Shown in pieces: positions 38,538 to 47,534 of a stretch of 64,000 bases of DNA. Location of the stretch: positions 2,046,001 to 2,110,000 of the forward strand of contig NZ_CP027860.1 in assembly GCF_003015185.1 (NCBI RefSeq). The letters run 5' to 3'. The position numbers and the translations under genes are program-made. This stretch comes from Ahniella affigens. Its GTDB lineage: Bacteria; Pseudomonadota; Gammaproteobacteria; Xanthomonadales; Ahniellaceae. The notes beneath the pieces are model-generated. The model made no database searches and had not been told where the DNA came from. It was given only the letters and a program-made list of their open reading frames with translations. Each line of letters begins with the position of its first letter. Within the stretch, counting starts at the first letter, position 1.

Positions 38538-39474
38538 GAGCGGCGACCCCTTTCTGGGTCAGGGCAATGAAGATGCTGGTCAAATCACTCTGGTGACGAC
38601 GTACCGAGTGGACCGGTGCAGGGCGAATGATCGAAAGTGCCTCGTATAGGCCAACGGGGTCGCAGGCGAGCTGCAAGCAATTCTCCCGATAAGTGACCGC
38701 GCCGATCGCCTCGAGCGCGCGCATGCGGCCATCATCAACCTGTTCGCTCAACTGAATCTCGTAGACGTTCTTGGCAAACTCGGCGAGCAAGTCAGCCATG
38801 CGCGCTTCTTTGATGATGCGGCCCGAAGACATGATGGCCACCCGATGGGCCAGAGCCTCGGCGACATCGAGCTGGTGGGTCGTCAACAGAATGCTGACGC
38901 CATCTGCGACCAAGTCTCTTATTAGGCGGGTGACTTCGATCGACGCGTGGGCATCAAGGCCGAGCGTGGGCTCATCCAGCACCAGCAAATTCGGCTCGTG
39001 CATCAGCGCTACGGCAATTGCGAGTTTCTGCTGCATGCCGCGCGAGAGGGATTGCACCTGGGCATCGCGTTTTGCGGCGAGGTCGAACCGGTCGAGCAGC
39101 GTGCGGGAACGCGCACGTGCGGAGGCGAAACTCATCCCTTTGAGCGCGCCGAAATAGATCAGGTTCTCGTGGCAAGTCATCCGCCAGTAAAGATTTCGGT
39201 TCCCTTCCAGAACCGTACCGATCTGAGCCAGCGCATGCCGATCCGTGAAGGGATCCATGCCGGCAATCCGAACGATTCCGGTGCTTGGCTCAAGCAGGCC
39301 GGAGATCATTTTGATTGTCGAGGTCTTGCCGGCGCCATTGGGCCCAAGAAATGCGTAGATTTCGCCACGCTGGATATGCAATGACACGTCATTGACAGCA
39401 AAAAACTGTGGGCGATTCGGCAGGGTGTACGACTTACGCAAATTCTCGGCTTCGAGAACGAATTCCGGCAACAC
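38530..39474 (-). CDS. ABC transporter ATP-binding protein
   Basis: A 314-aa ATPase and first gene of the minus-strand block. It has Walker A GPNGAGKTS (about 44-52), signature LSRGMQQKLAIA, Walker B LLVLDEPTLGLD and the switch His in LLTTHQLD. A C-terminal extension of about 80 aa is like that of DrrA/NatA-type exporters. It pairs with the overlapping ABC-2 permease. The start is GTG at 39474, supported by AGGAG 9 bases upstream. The promoter and two palindromes lie just upstream. Confidence 0.94.
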   Translation of the reverse strand: MLPEFVLEAENLRKSYTLPNRPQFFAVNDVSLHIQRGEIYAFLGPNGAGKTSTIKMISGLLEPSTGIVRIAGMDPFTDRHALAQIGTVLEGNRNLYWRMTCHENLIYFGALKGMSFASARARSRTLLDRFDLAAKRDAQVQSLSRGMQQKLAIAVALMHEPNLLVLDEPTLGLDAHASIEVTRLIRDLVADGVSILLTTHQLDVAEALAHRVAIMSSGRIIKEARMADLLAEFAKNVYEIQLSEQVDDGRMRALEAIGAVTYRENCLQLACDPVGLYEALSIIRPAPVHSVRRHQSDLTSIFIALTQKGVAAHA

Positions 39475-39514
39475 TTTAACGAGCTCCTGGTGTCATTACG
39501 GTCGAGAAAACCTG

Positions 39515-39544
39515 AGGGCAGTTTGCCCTGTCACTTATGTGACA
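39515..39544. promoter_or_regulatory. Two abutting palindromes in the leader of the minus-strand block
   Basis: AGGGCA-GTT-TGCCCT (39515-39529) directly adjoins TGTCAC-TTAT-GTGACA (39529-39544); both are perfect 6-base dyads. They lie about 40-70 bases before the GTG start of the ABC ATPase and downstream of the predicted promoter. They could be an operator for a dimeric regulator or two RNA hairpins in the 5' leader. The second dyad resembles CRP/FNR-class sites only in general form. Confidence 0.5.
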
Positions 39545-39597
39545 TACGCTAATGTAAATGGAATCCCCGATTAATGACCTAGCTTAGAGGCGACGGG

Positions 39598-39626
39598 AGA
39601 ATACCGAAACCCTATTGGAAATTCAA
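39598..39626 (-). promoter_or_regulatory. Candidate sigma-70 promoter for the minus-strand block
   Basis: On the minus strand TTGAAT (39626-39621) and TATTCT (39603-39598) are separated by 17 bases, each matching 4 of 6 consensus positions. This would start transcription near 39590, about 115 bases before the ABC ATPase start, and place the paired palindromes in the leader. Confidence 0.4.
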
Positions 39627-39997
39627 CTGTGACGAAACATTTTGTGGTGATCAGTTCAGCTGCAGAGCATGATATTGAACGTGATTTTTGCGACTTTAAT
39701 GTGTCGATTTCGAAGAATATTCAGGGATCTCAGAAAGATGCATTGTGTGTGTCGATTCAATTATCGAGAGTGCAACGTAACGTACTGATGTTTCGAGTTT
39801 GTTCCGAGCGAGCGGCCCGGTTAATACGCGTGCCGGTACTATCTGAATGCCCGGTATCTCATTGATAATGCGCGTGAAAACTACAATTGCCACTGATTTA
39901 ACGGGAAGCCGCGATTGGTGCTGGAAATCGCCGAATTCAGCAAGTCGTTTTCGTTCAGGTGTATGACCAAAGCCGACGAATTATCCAATCTGTTTAG

Positions 39998-40027
39998 TTG
40001 ACAAGTAGGCGCAGTCTCAATTATGTT
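39998..40027 (+). promoter_or_regulatory. Candidate sigma-70 promoter for the plus-strand block
   Basis: A perfect TTGACA (39998-40003) is followed after 18 bases by TATGTT (40022-40027, 4 of 6 consensus). It faces the adaptor/ABC/P450/NRPS block. The distance to the first gene is about 520 bases, which is long; a nearer promoter was not found by eye. Confidence 0.45.
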
Positions 40028-40559
40028 GTCGGTCTTAACTGCGCACAAAGGTTACACTAATCTGACATTAAGTCGATAAATGCATTGCCTCGGATCAGGT
40101 TGTTGATTTGGCAGGTGATGTCAAGCGATTGTTCCAGTGTGTTGACGTAACGCGAATGGGCGCTTGGCGCCTCAGCGGCAAAAGGGAATTTGGCGACCGT
40201 GTCGCGCCACTCCGGGGTTTAAGTGCGCGGTTCGCAGCACCTGATCGACAGTATTTCGACGACTGGGATTCAATGGCTTTGCAAATCGCCAGCGCTTTTG
40301 GCGCATTGCAGTCACGGGTGCTCGATATGGCTCAAGCGGCGAATCGCGGGTCGAATTGACAGTCGGGGTTGCAAAGCCTGGGGTGACGCAGCCTGAACTC
40401 GACGGGAAATCGAGCGACTGAGTGGAAGATGGGTTTCTTGGGCCTTTTTGCGCCGGGAACTCGGACTGATGCAGAACGCTGTCAGTGCGCAAATGATCGA
40501 TCGGCGTTGCACGGCATACCGCCGCGCTTGCCTCAACTCAAATTTGGTATTGCTTCACC

Positions 40560-41828
40560 ATGATCAAAGATACAAGCACCACCGATATTGCGCGCCCAGT
40601 CAAGCAGTTTCGCAGCAAGCTTCCACTGTTGGCGTTGATTGGGGGCTCATTGGTGGTTGCAGCAGCGTTTGCCTACCCAACGTATCGGGATTGGAGTGAC
40701 ACGGACCGTAGCTATCCGATGGACCGAGTCAGAATTGCCGAAGTACAACGCGGTGCGTTTGAGCAGAGCGTGGCGGCTGATGGCAAGATTGTTGCCGAGA
40801 TCAAGCCGACACTGTTCGCGCCGGCCGAGGGGGTGGTCACCCTCAGTGTCAAACCAGGCGACATGGTTCAGAAAGGCCAAGTCCTGGCAATCGTCGCGAA
40901 TTCCGATTTGCAGACCCAACTCAAGCAGTCCGAGACTGCGTTGGTAAAGGCCGAGATCGAGCAGGCGCGGCGCGAACTCGAAACGCGGCAATTGGTTCTT
41001 GAAGGTGAACAGAATCGATCGGTGTCGCTGGTAAAGCTGGAGGCGGCTCGCCGCAATTTGGAGCGTTACAAGAAGGCGCTTCGCGACCAGACGGTCAGCC
41101 GCGAGAATTTCGAGAAAGTTCAAGATGAGTTGGAGATTGTCGAGCGCACCGATTCCAGTGTCGAGGCGTCAAACAAGTTGCTCGCTGAGCGCCTCGAGTT
41201 TGAACTGCGATCCAGAGAACTTGAGATCAAGCAGCAACGCGTACTGACGGAAGACTTCCGTCGGCAAGTCGACGAACTCACTGTACGCGCGCCGATCTCT
41301 GGGCAGATTGGTACGGTGCTGGTTGCGGACCAGGACTCGGTGACCCCCAATCAAGCCGTGATGACCGTGGTTGATCTGACTGCCTACGGTGTCCTGATTC
41401 AAGTCCCTGAAGGCTATGCGAAAGACCTGACGGTGGGCTTGGCGACGGTGATTACTTACGAAGGACGCCCATATCGCGGCGAGATCACCTCCATGTCTGC
41501 GGAAGTCATCGCTAATGCCATTGAAGCCCGTGCCAAGTTTGTTGAGAAGCCGGAAGGCGACCTGAAGCAGAACCAGCGCGTGTCGCTCAAGATCTTTTTT
41601 CGGACGATTGACGACACCGTCAAATTGGCTCGTGGTCCGTTTCTCGAGGCGGGCGGTGGCAAGGTCGCCTATGTGGTCGACGGCAACCAGGCCCGCGCCG
41701 TTCCGATCAGCCTTGGGGCGATCGGTACGTCAGAAGTCGAGGTCCTCAGTGGCCTGAAACCTGGCGACCGAGTCGTGATTTCGAACACCCAGGTCTTTGA
41801 GAACGCGAGCAAGGTACTGCTGCGCTAG
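40560..41828 (+). CDS. Periplasmic adaptor (membrane fusion) protein, MacA/HlyD-like
   Basis: A 422-aa protein with one N-terminal membrane anchor (LPLLALIGGSLVVAAAFAY, about 21-39). A lipoyl-like half (FAPAEGVVTLSVKPGDMVQKGQ) follows, then a long charged coiled-coil hairpin (about 115-240), the second lipoyl half (APISGQIGTVLVADQDSV) and beta-barrel/membrane-proximal regions to the end. This is the layout of adaptors that link an inner-membrane ABC pump to an outer-membrane channel. It begins the plus block and is followed by an ATPase and two permeases, forming a MacAB-like tripartite exporter. No TolC-like gene is present. The ATG at 40560 has only a weak ribosome site. Confidence 0.93.
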   Translation: MIKDTSTTDIARPVKQFRSKLPLLALIGGSLVVAAAFAYPTYRDWSDTDRSYPMDRVRIAEVQRGAFEQSVAADGKIVAEIKPTLFAPAEGVVTLSVKPGDMVQKGQVLAIVANSDLQTQLKQSETALVKAEIEQARRELETRQLVLEGEQNRSVSLVKLEAARRNLERYKKALRDQTVSRENFEKVQDELEIVERTDSSVEASNKLLAERLEFELRSRELEIKQQRVLTEDFRRQVDELTVRAPISGQIGTVLVADQDSVTPNQAVMTVVDLTAYGVLIQVPEGYAKDLTVGLATVITYEGRPYRGEITSMSAEVIANAIEARAKFVEKPEGDLKQNQRVSLKIFFRTIDDTVKLARGPFLEAGGGKVAYVVDGNQARAVPISLGAIGTSEVEVLSGLKPGDRVVISNTQVFENASKVLLR

Positions 41829-41900
41829 TGCGCATTACCCCCTTCAGACCGTCCATTGCCATCAGCTCGAACCAACCGCATCACGCATCAGGAGTATTCC

Positions 41901-42650
41901 GTGCTAGTCATGTCGCAAATCGTCAAGTCCTATGTCACCTCGACCGTCGAAACGCGCGCGCTTTCGTCTATCGACCTGCACGTGGCGGAGGGAGAGTTCG
42001 TCGCGTTGACCGGCCCGTCTGGTTCCGGCAAGACGACCTTGCTGAATGTTGCAGGCCTACTGGAATCGCCCGACTCGGGTACCTACACGCTGAACGGCAA
42101 AGACGTCAGCAGTCTGAACGATCGGCAACGCTCGCAATGCCGCAGCGAACTCATCGGCTTCATATTTCAGGGATTCAACCTACTGCCCGATCTATCTGTC
42201 ATCGACAATATCGAACTGCCGCTGCGGATTCGTGGCATGAAGGCAAGCGAACGTCGGGCACAATCGACCAAGGCATTGGCAACGGTGGGTTTGTCGAACC
42301 GGGCTCAGCATTTTCCGGCCCAGCTGTCCGGCGGCCAGCAGCAACGTGTGGCGATTGCGCGAGCGATTGCAGGTGAACCCAAGCTGATTCTTGCCGACGA
42401 ACCAACGGGCAATCTTGATTCCGGCATGTCCGAGCAGATCATGGGTCTGCTCCACGAGATCAACCAGAGCGGAACGACCATCATGATGGTGACGCACGAT
42501 GTCGAGCATGCCAAGAAGGCGGCCCGCCGGGTTGTCATTCGTGACGGGAAATTGCAAGAGGATCTGAGTAAATCCGACAACGCCAGTGCCGCGAGCAAGC
42601 GGCCGGCAGCGGCCGCACCACGATCGAATGCCGCAGTCGAGTTGGCTTAG
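41901..42650 (+). CDS. ABC transporter ATP-binding protein, MacB/LolD-like
   Basis: A 249-aa ATPase with Walker [10 protein letters not shown], a Q-loop in IFQGFNL, signature [14 protein letters not shown], Walker [13 protein letters not shown] and the switch His in MMVTHD, all typical of the MacB/LolD group. The frame extends upstream to a TTG at 41856, but GTG at 41901 is preferred because AGGAG lies 6 bases before it. The C-terminus has an Ala/Ser-rich tail. In classic MacB the ATPase is fused to the permease; here it is a separate gene. It is followed after 10 bases by the first permease. Confidence 0.94.
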   Translation: MLVMSQIVKSYVTSTVETRALSSIDLHVAEGEFVALTGPSGSGKTTLLNVAGLLESPDSGTYTLNGKDVSSLNDRQRSQCRSELIGFIFQGFNLLPDLSVIDNIELPLRIRGMKASERRAQSTKALATVGLSNRAQHFPAQLSGGQQQRVAIARAIAGEPKLILADEPTGNLDSGMSEQIMGLLHEINQSGTTIMMVTHDVEHAKKAARRVVIRDGKLQEDLSKSDNASAASKRPAAAAPRSNAAVELA

Positions 42651-42660
42651 GAGTCGGCTC

Positions 42661-44028
42661 ATGTTTGGTTTTCTGTTGAGTTCGGCGCTGAATAGCATTC
42701 GGCGAACCCCGATCCTGTCATTGCTGGCCGCTGCGACAGTGGCGGTGGGAATCGGTGTATCGATTCCGATGATGACGGTCTTTCACCATATGAACGCCAA
42801 TCCGGTTCCGGACCGGGGTGACCGACTGTTTCGGGTCAGCCTCGACAACTGGAATGCCGAGCGTCCGTTCCGTGAGCCCAATGATCCGCCCTCAGTCTTG
42901 ACGCTGCAGGATGTCAAGAACTTGGCCAGTGCGACGCAGCCGGTGGCCCGTGCCGGGATGTTCGCGGCAGAAGCGGTGATCAAGCCCGAAGGGCAGGGCG
43001 CGCGTCCGTTCAAGTTGGCGGCGCGAGTCACCGAGAGCGGCTTCTTCGAGATGTTCGATCCGCCGTTTCTCGCGGGTAGCGGCTGGGACGCCCGTGCCGA
43101 TGCGAATCAGGAATCCGTTGTCGTGATTGGCGCTGGTTTGAGTCAGAAATTGTTCGGTACCACGGATAGTGTCGGACGCCAGGTAACCGTCAGTGGCCGC
43201 CCATTGACCGTGGTCGGCGTGCTCGCGCCTTGGGAGCTCACGCCCGTTTTTTACGACATGCAGAACCCGTTCGCGGAGGTCGAGGAGATCTTCGTGCCGA
43301 TGTCGTTGATGTTCCAACTGAACTTGGTGCCAACGTTTTGGCGCTCGCCGCTCGTCCTACCGAGTGCGCTGAGCTACGCCAACTTCGAGCAGCTTTTCAC
43401 GACAACCGAGATTGTGTTTGCCCAATACTGGGTCGAACTCCCGGATCGTGCGTCGGCAGACGCTTATCGGACGTGGCTCGATGAGTATGTCGTCGCCCAG
43501 AAAGCGCTAGGTCGCTTTCCGCGCCCCATCAACAACCGCTTGGATGATGTGGGGGCGTGGCTCGATTACACGATGAAAGATTCCCGTGACGCTGGCGGTG
43601 TCGCGGCGCTGATTGTAGTGACGCTGCTGTTCTACGCCGTGTGTCTCTTCAATACAGTCAATTTGCTGTTGACGAAATTCGTCCGGGGTCAGAGCCGGGT
43701 GAGTTTGATGCGCGCGTTGGGCGCGGCACAGTCGGACATCTTCGTGCAGTATTTGATCGAAGTGTGCCTGATCGCCATCGTCGGCGGTCTGGCCGGCGTC
43801 GCTATCGGGCTGGTTGGACTGGATATCTCGCGCAGCATGTTCGAACACAGTTCTGCGCTGGCAGTTGGAAGCGTCAACAGCGGCGACGGCAGCGGATTCT
43901 GGCAGATGGATCTACCCATGGCCGTGACGGCAGTGCTGTTGGCGCTCGTTGGTGGCGCGGCCGCCGGCATCTACCCGGCGCTGAAAGCTTGTCGTGTATC
44001 ACCAGCAATCGGCCTGAAGACGCAATAG
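42661..44028 (+). CDS. MacB/FtsX-type ABC permease (first)
   Basis: A 455-aa permease with an N-terminal membrane segment (about 19-37), a large periplasmic MacB_PCD-like domain (about 40-310) and three C-terminal membrane segments starting at VAALIVVTLLFYAVCLFNTVN (FtsX core). The ending, AAGIYPALKACRVSPAIGLK, is the usual FtsX-family form. The ATG at 42661 is chosen because AGGAG overlaps the preceding stop codon 7 bases upstream; an open frame extends earlier but overlaps the ATPase gene. It probably forms a heterodimer with the next gene product. Confidence 0.92.
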   Translation: MFGFLLSSALNSIRRTPILSLLAAATVAVGIGVSIPMMTVFHHMNANPVPDRGDRLFRVSLDNWNAERPFREPNDPPSVLTLQDVKNLASATQPVARAGMFAAEAVIKPEGQGARPFKLAARVTESGFFEMFDPPFLAGSGWDARADANQESVVVIGAGLSQKLFGTTDSVGRQVTVSGRPLTVVGVLAPWELTPVFYDMQNPFAEVEEIFVPMSLMFQLNLVPTFWRSPLVLPSALSYANFEQLFTTTEIVFAQYWVELPDRASADAYRTWLDEYVVAQKALGRFPRPINNRLDDVGAWLDYTMKDSRDAGGVAALIVVTLLFYAVCLFNTVNLLLTKFVRGQSRVSLMRALGAAQSDIFVQYLIEVCLIAIVGGLAGVAIGLVGLDISRSMFEHSSALAVGSVNSGDGSGFWQMDLPMAVTAVLLALVGGAAAGIYPALKACRVSPAIGLKTQ

Positions 44029-44035
44029 GATCAAC

Positions 44036-45265
44036 ATGAACGAGCTCCCAGTCATACTTCGCGCACTGTTGCGCAATCGCAGTTCGGCGCTTCTTACGGT
44101 CTTTCAGGTCGCGCTGACGCTTGCGGTGCTGGTCAATGTGTTCGCTGCCAGTGATGGCTATCGCGCCGCGATTGCCCAACCTATGGGGATCCCCGAGTCA
44201 GAGCTTCTGGCACTGACGAACGAGTGGTTCGACAGTGAAGGTCAGGCGCCCGCAACAGGCGCCGAAGCGCTTCATCGTGATCGCATCCTGCGCGACATGG
44301 ACCTGCTGAAGCAAATTCCGGGGGTGCGTGAGGTCAGCGTGACCAACGGCTTTCCGCTCAGCGACGCAGCGCCGGTGCGGGCAGTTCGCCTGGAGCGCGA
44401 CAGCGAGACGGCCCTGTCTGGCACTTTCTATATCGGCGATCGTTCGTTTCTCAAGACGCTCGGCCTGGAACTGGTGAGTGGACGCGATTTCTCGGATGCC
44501 GAGATTCAGTGGAGCTCGGATCCCAATCTGAGTGAAGGCGCGCCCGTGGTGATCATCGCCCAAGCGCTCTCGGACAAGCTCTTCCCAGACGGCAACGCGC
44601 TCAATCAACAGATCACAATCGGCGATCGACTGCTCACGATCGTTGGCGTCGTCAAGCGCTTGCCTGGTCTGCATCCGCTTTGGAGCAACGTCGAGATGTC
44701 GATGATTGTGCCAGGCGTGCGCGCGCAACCGATGTCGCGGTATCTGCTCCGCGTCGACCCCATGCAGTTGGATGAGGTGGCGATGCTGGCAGAGCAGCGG
44801 CTCTATGAGGCCAATCCGGAATCGATGATTACGGTCGAGGGGCTTGTCGAAATCAAGAAGCGCACGTTGAGTGTCGCGATGTCCACCGTCACCGTGCTGA
44901 CGGCTGTCTGTGTGCTGTTGCTGTTGGTCACCGCACTTGGTTGCTACGGGCAGACGACGTTCACGGTCGCGAAGCGCACGCGGGAGATTGGCGTTCGCCG
45001 CGCGATCGGTTCTACCAAGACTCAAGTCGTGACCAACTTTCTGATCGAAAATTGGCTGATGACCACCGCAGGCTTGATCGTCGGCGTGCTGTTGACCTAC
45101 ATGTTGAACATCGTCCTGGTTCAAGGCCTTGGCGCTGCCAAAGTCGATTTTTCAATGATCGCGCCGGGAATCGTGTTCCTGTGGGTCCTGGGCCTCTTTG
45201 CCGCCTTCCTGCCTTCGCTCCGCGCCAGTCGCGTGCCGCCAGCGCTCGCAACGCGGTCGGCTTGA
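44036..45265 (+). CDS. MacB/FtsX-type ABC permease (second)
   Basis: A 409-aa permease of the same plan as its neighbour: N-terminal membrane segment (LLTVFQVALTLAVLVNVF), periplasmic domain, then three membrane segments (VTVLTAVCVLLLLVTALG; TTAGLIVGVLLTYMLNIVL; GIVFLWVLGLFAAFLP) and the family ending LRASRVPPALATRSA. It starts 7 bases after the first permease with AGGA upstream. Two non-identical permeases with one ATPase and one adaptor suggest a heteromeric MacAB-like exporter for the final product. Confidence 0.92.
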   Translation: MNELPVILRALLRNRSSALLTVFQVALTLAVLVNVFAASDGYRAAIAQPMGIPESELLALTNEWFDSEGQAPATGAEALHRDRILRDMDLLKQIPGVREVSVTNGFPLSDAAPVRAVRLERDSETALSGTFYIGDRSFLKTLGLELVSGRDFSDAEIQWSSDPNLSEGAPVVIIAQALSDKLFPDGNALNQQITIGDRLLTIVGVVKRLPGLHPLWSNVEMSMIVPGVRAQPMSRYLLRVDPMQLDEVAMLAEQRLYEANPESMITVEGLVEIKKRTLSVAMSTVTVLTAVCVLLLLVTALGCYGQTTFTVAKRTREIGVRRAIGSTKTQVVTNFLIENWLMTTAGLIVGVLLTYMLNIVLVQGLGAAKVDFSMIAPGIVFLWVLGLFAAFLPSLRASRVPPALATRSA

Positions 45266-45292
45266 TTGGGATTGAGACTTCGGGACACGCCT

Positions 45293-46522
45293 ATGCAAAC
45301 CGCTTCCGCCAGAACGACCGAGTCCATGGTCTTTGACCCGCTCTCCAAGCGCTTCAAGGACAATCCGTACCCCGTTTTGCGACTCCTCCGCGAGCACGAT
45401 CCGATCCATCGTTCTGGCTATGGATTGCTCATCGCGACACGCTACGACGATGTTCTGCAAATCATCAAGGACAAGCGCTTCAAGCGCGACTTCGATGCCG
45501 GCACCATCTCGATGTATGGCGAGGCTGGATTGCAGGACTATTCGACGCAGGTGATCAGGCATTGGATTGTCAATCACAATCCGCCTGAACATACGCGATT
45601 GCGAAAACACATGGTCCGGGCGATCAGCAGTGCGCGCATGCTTCGGATGGAGCAGCCGATCCGGCGCTTCTGCGACGTGTTGATCGACCGCGTGGCGCAG
45701 AGTCAGCAAATTGATTTGGTCGCCGATTACACGTTTCCGTTGACGGCGCTGGTGATCTGCGAAATGTTGGGGATTCCCGAAGGCGAGCGCTCGATGTTTG
45801 TCGAGAACTCGATCGTGCCGGATCCGGGTTTGCTCGACATCGTCCCGGTGAATCCGGCGACCATGGCTTCTGCGACGAAGAAGATTCGCGTGATCATTCA
45901 GTACTTCGAGGAGTTGTGCGAACGAAAGCGCAAGGCGCCAACAGACGACTTCACCAGTGACTTGGTTCGGTTCCAGGCCGACGATCCGGAGTTGACGCTG
46001 GACTGCATCACCGCGCACATGTTTTTCATGTTCTTTGCCGGTCACCAGAGTACTCAGAACCTGATTTCGAATGCGCTCTATGCGCTGTATTCGCATCCGG
46101 ATCAGTTGCAGGTGCTGCGGGCCAATCCCGCCCTGATCGACAATGCGGTCGAGGAACTGATTCGTTTTGACACGTCAGTTCAGACGGCACACGTGCACTA
46201 CGCGATGGAGGACGTCTTAGTTGGCGAGACGATGATTCGTCAGGGCGAGCTGGTGCTGCCGCTGTTTGGCGCCGCGAATCGCGATCCGGTGCGCTACCAG
46301 AATCCTGAGATTCTCGACCTGCAACGGCCGGCGCCCACGCACCTCACGTTTGGCGGGGGCGCGCACTACTGCATTGGTGCCCGCCTGGCAACGATGGAGC
46401 TGAAGGGCGCGATCGAGGCGCTTGAACGCAGGCTCCCGACGTTGCGCTTGCGGAGGACGCCGCCGAACTGGTTGTCGACATACACCTTGCGTGGATTGAA
46501 GACACTGCCGGCAGAATGGTGA
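45293..46522 (+). CDS. Cytochrome P450 (second of two)
   Basis: A bacterial P450 of 409 aa with FGGGAHYCIGARLA (Cys360), K-helix ELIR, and I-helix FFAGHQST, where the usual acid before Thr is Gln. It has no membrane anchor. It sits between the exporter genes and the first hydroxylase/NRPS pair, so it is probably a tailoring oxidase of the peptide; the target is unknown. The frame extends to a TTG at 45266, but the ATG at 45293 is a better start and leaves a 27-base gap from the permease stop. It is not a close copy of the P450 at 33061-34329 over the motifs compared. Confidence 0.93.
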   Translation: MQTASARTTESMVFDPLSKRFKDNPYPVLRLLREHDPIHRSGYGLLIATRYDDVLQIIKDKRFKRDFDAGTISMYGEAGLQDYSTQVIRHWIVNHNPPEHTRLRKHMVRAISSARMLRMEQPIRRFCDVLIDRVAQSQQIDLVADYTFPLTALVICEMLGIPEGERSMFVENSIVPDPGLLDIVPVNPATMASATKKIRVIIQYFEELCERKRKAPTDDFTSDLVRFQADDPELTLDCITAHMFFMFFAGHQSTQNLISNALYALYSHPDQLQVLRANPALIDNAVEELIRFDTSVQTAHVHYAMEDVLVGETMIRQGELVLPLFGAANRDPVRYQNPEILDLQRPAPTHLTFGGGAHYCIGARLATMELKGAIEALERRLPTLRLRRTPPNWLSTYTLRGLKTLPAEW

Positions 46523-46586
46523 AGGCGGCGTGGGGCAGAGATGTGGTTGACGAGGCTCGGTTCGCGGAATGTTTTGGGAGAATAGA

Positions 46587-47534
46587 ATGAGTGCGGTGAT
46601 GAACGCCCTGTCTGGGGGACAGCACGAGTTGCCAGTGGTAGTCGGGCCACCGCGCCGGGACACTGACATCGTCGCTTGGGTAAAAGCAGAGCGGGAGACA
46701 CTGGGCAGGCACTTGCACACGATTGGTGGCGTACTGTTCCGCGGTTGGCGAATCAACGGTCTCGCGCACTTTGAGCGCTTGATGACCGAAGGCCTTGGCC
46801 GCGAACCGCTTGAGTATCGGAATCAGTCGACGCCCCGGTCGGAGGTACGCGGCCGCATCTATTCGTCCACCGAGTACCCGGCCGATCAACACATCGAATT
46901 GCATAACGAAAACGCCTATACCAGTGCGTGGGCTGAGCGAATCCTGTTTTACTGTGTGAAAGCGAGCGACACCGGCGGCGAGACGCCGATTGCGGATTCC
47001 CGACGCGTGCTTCAGCGGATTCCCGATGCCGTTCGGGCACGATTCGAGCAGCATGGCGTGATGTATGTCCGCAACTATGATGGGCTCGACCTCCCGTGGC
47101 AAACCGTGTTTCAGACGACGGACCGGGAGTCGGTTGTGGCGCAATGCGTTGCGGCGGGAATTCAATGGGAGTGGCTCGGGGGCGATCGCCTCCGGACCCG
47201 CGAAGTCGCCCAGGCGACGCTGGCCCATCCCATCACGAGCGAACCGGTGTGGTTCAACCAGGCGCACTTGTTTCATGTCTCAGCGCTTCACCCCACAGTT
47301 CGTGCTGCGCTGGCCGGATCGATGGATGAGCGTGATTACCCGCGCAATGCCTACTTCGGAGATGGCAGCCCGATCAGTGACAGCGACTTGGCACAAATTC
47401 GCGCCGCCTACGCTGCCGAAACCATCGCTGCACCCTGGCAAGTGGGCGACATTCTGTTGCTGGACAACGTCCTGGTTGCACACGGTCGTAGGCCTTTCAC
47501 CGGTGCCCGCAAAATTGTCGTGGGGATGGTATGA
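46587..47534 (+). CDS. SyrP/TauD-like Fe(II)/2-oxoglutarate hydroxylase (putative Asp beta-hydroxylase)
   Basis: A 315-aa non-heme iron dioxygenase. The facial triad is seen as HNE (His106, Glu108) and a distal His299 in VAHGRRPFTG, followed by the 2-oxoglutarate Arg in ARKIVV. The family of SyrP and siderophore Asp beta-hydroxylases acts on Asp bound to a carrier protein. It overlaps by 4 bases the NRPS gene whose A domain carries the canonical Asp code, so beta-hydroxylation of that Asp is the obvious role. The ATG at 46587 is preferred over 46569 because GGGAG lies 6 bases before it. Confidence 0.92.
   Translation: MSAVMNALSGGQHELPVVVGPPRRDTDIVAWVKAERETLGRHLHTIGGVLFRGWRINGLAHFERLMTEGLGREPLEYRNQSTPRSEVRGRIYSSTEYPADQHIELHNENAYTSAWAERILFYCVKASDTGGETPIADSRRVLQRIPDAVRARFEQHGVMYVRNYDGLDLPWQTVFQTTDRESVVAQCVAAGIQWEWLGGDRLRTREVAQATLAHPITSEPVWFNQAHLFHVSALHPTVRAALAGSMDERDYPRNAYFGDGSPISDSDLAQIRAAYAAETIAAPWQVGDILLLDNVLVAHGRRPFTGARKIVVGMV

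Larger units (their letters stand above)
39475..40559. other. Divergent low-GC intergenic control region
   Basis: A 1085-base gap between the two divergent blocks and the only long non-coding stretch. GC falls sharply: 39661-39720 has 21 G/C in 60 and 39721-39780 has 25 in 60, against roughly 60% in the genes. It contains one promoter-like site facing each way (39598-39626 minus, 39998-40027 plus) and two abutting palindromes (39515-39544). Short open frames at 39629-39865 and 40108-40359 lack convincing ribosome sites and family motifs. From the plus promoter to the first plus gene there are about 520 bases in which I see no gene, so either the leader is long or another promoter was missed. 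Confidence 0.75.

Noticed and set aside
39629-39865. A 78-codon GTG frame in the intergenic region
   Set aside because: No ribosome site, no family motif, and it lies in the low-GC control region; not convincing as a gene.
40108-40359. An 83-codon TTG frame upstream of the adaptor gene
   Set aside because: A weak start without a ribosome site and no recognisable motif. A small leader peptide cannot be excluded, but nothing supports it.
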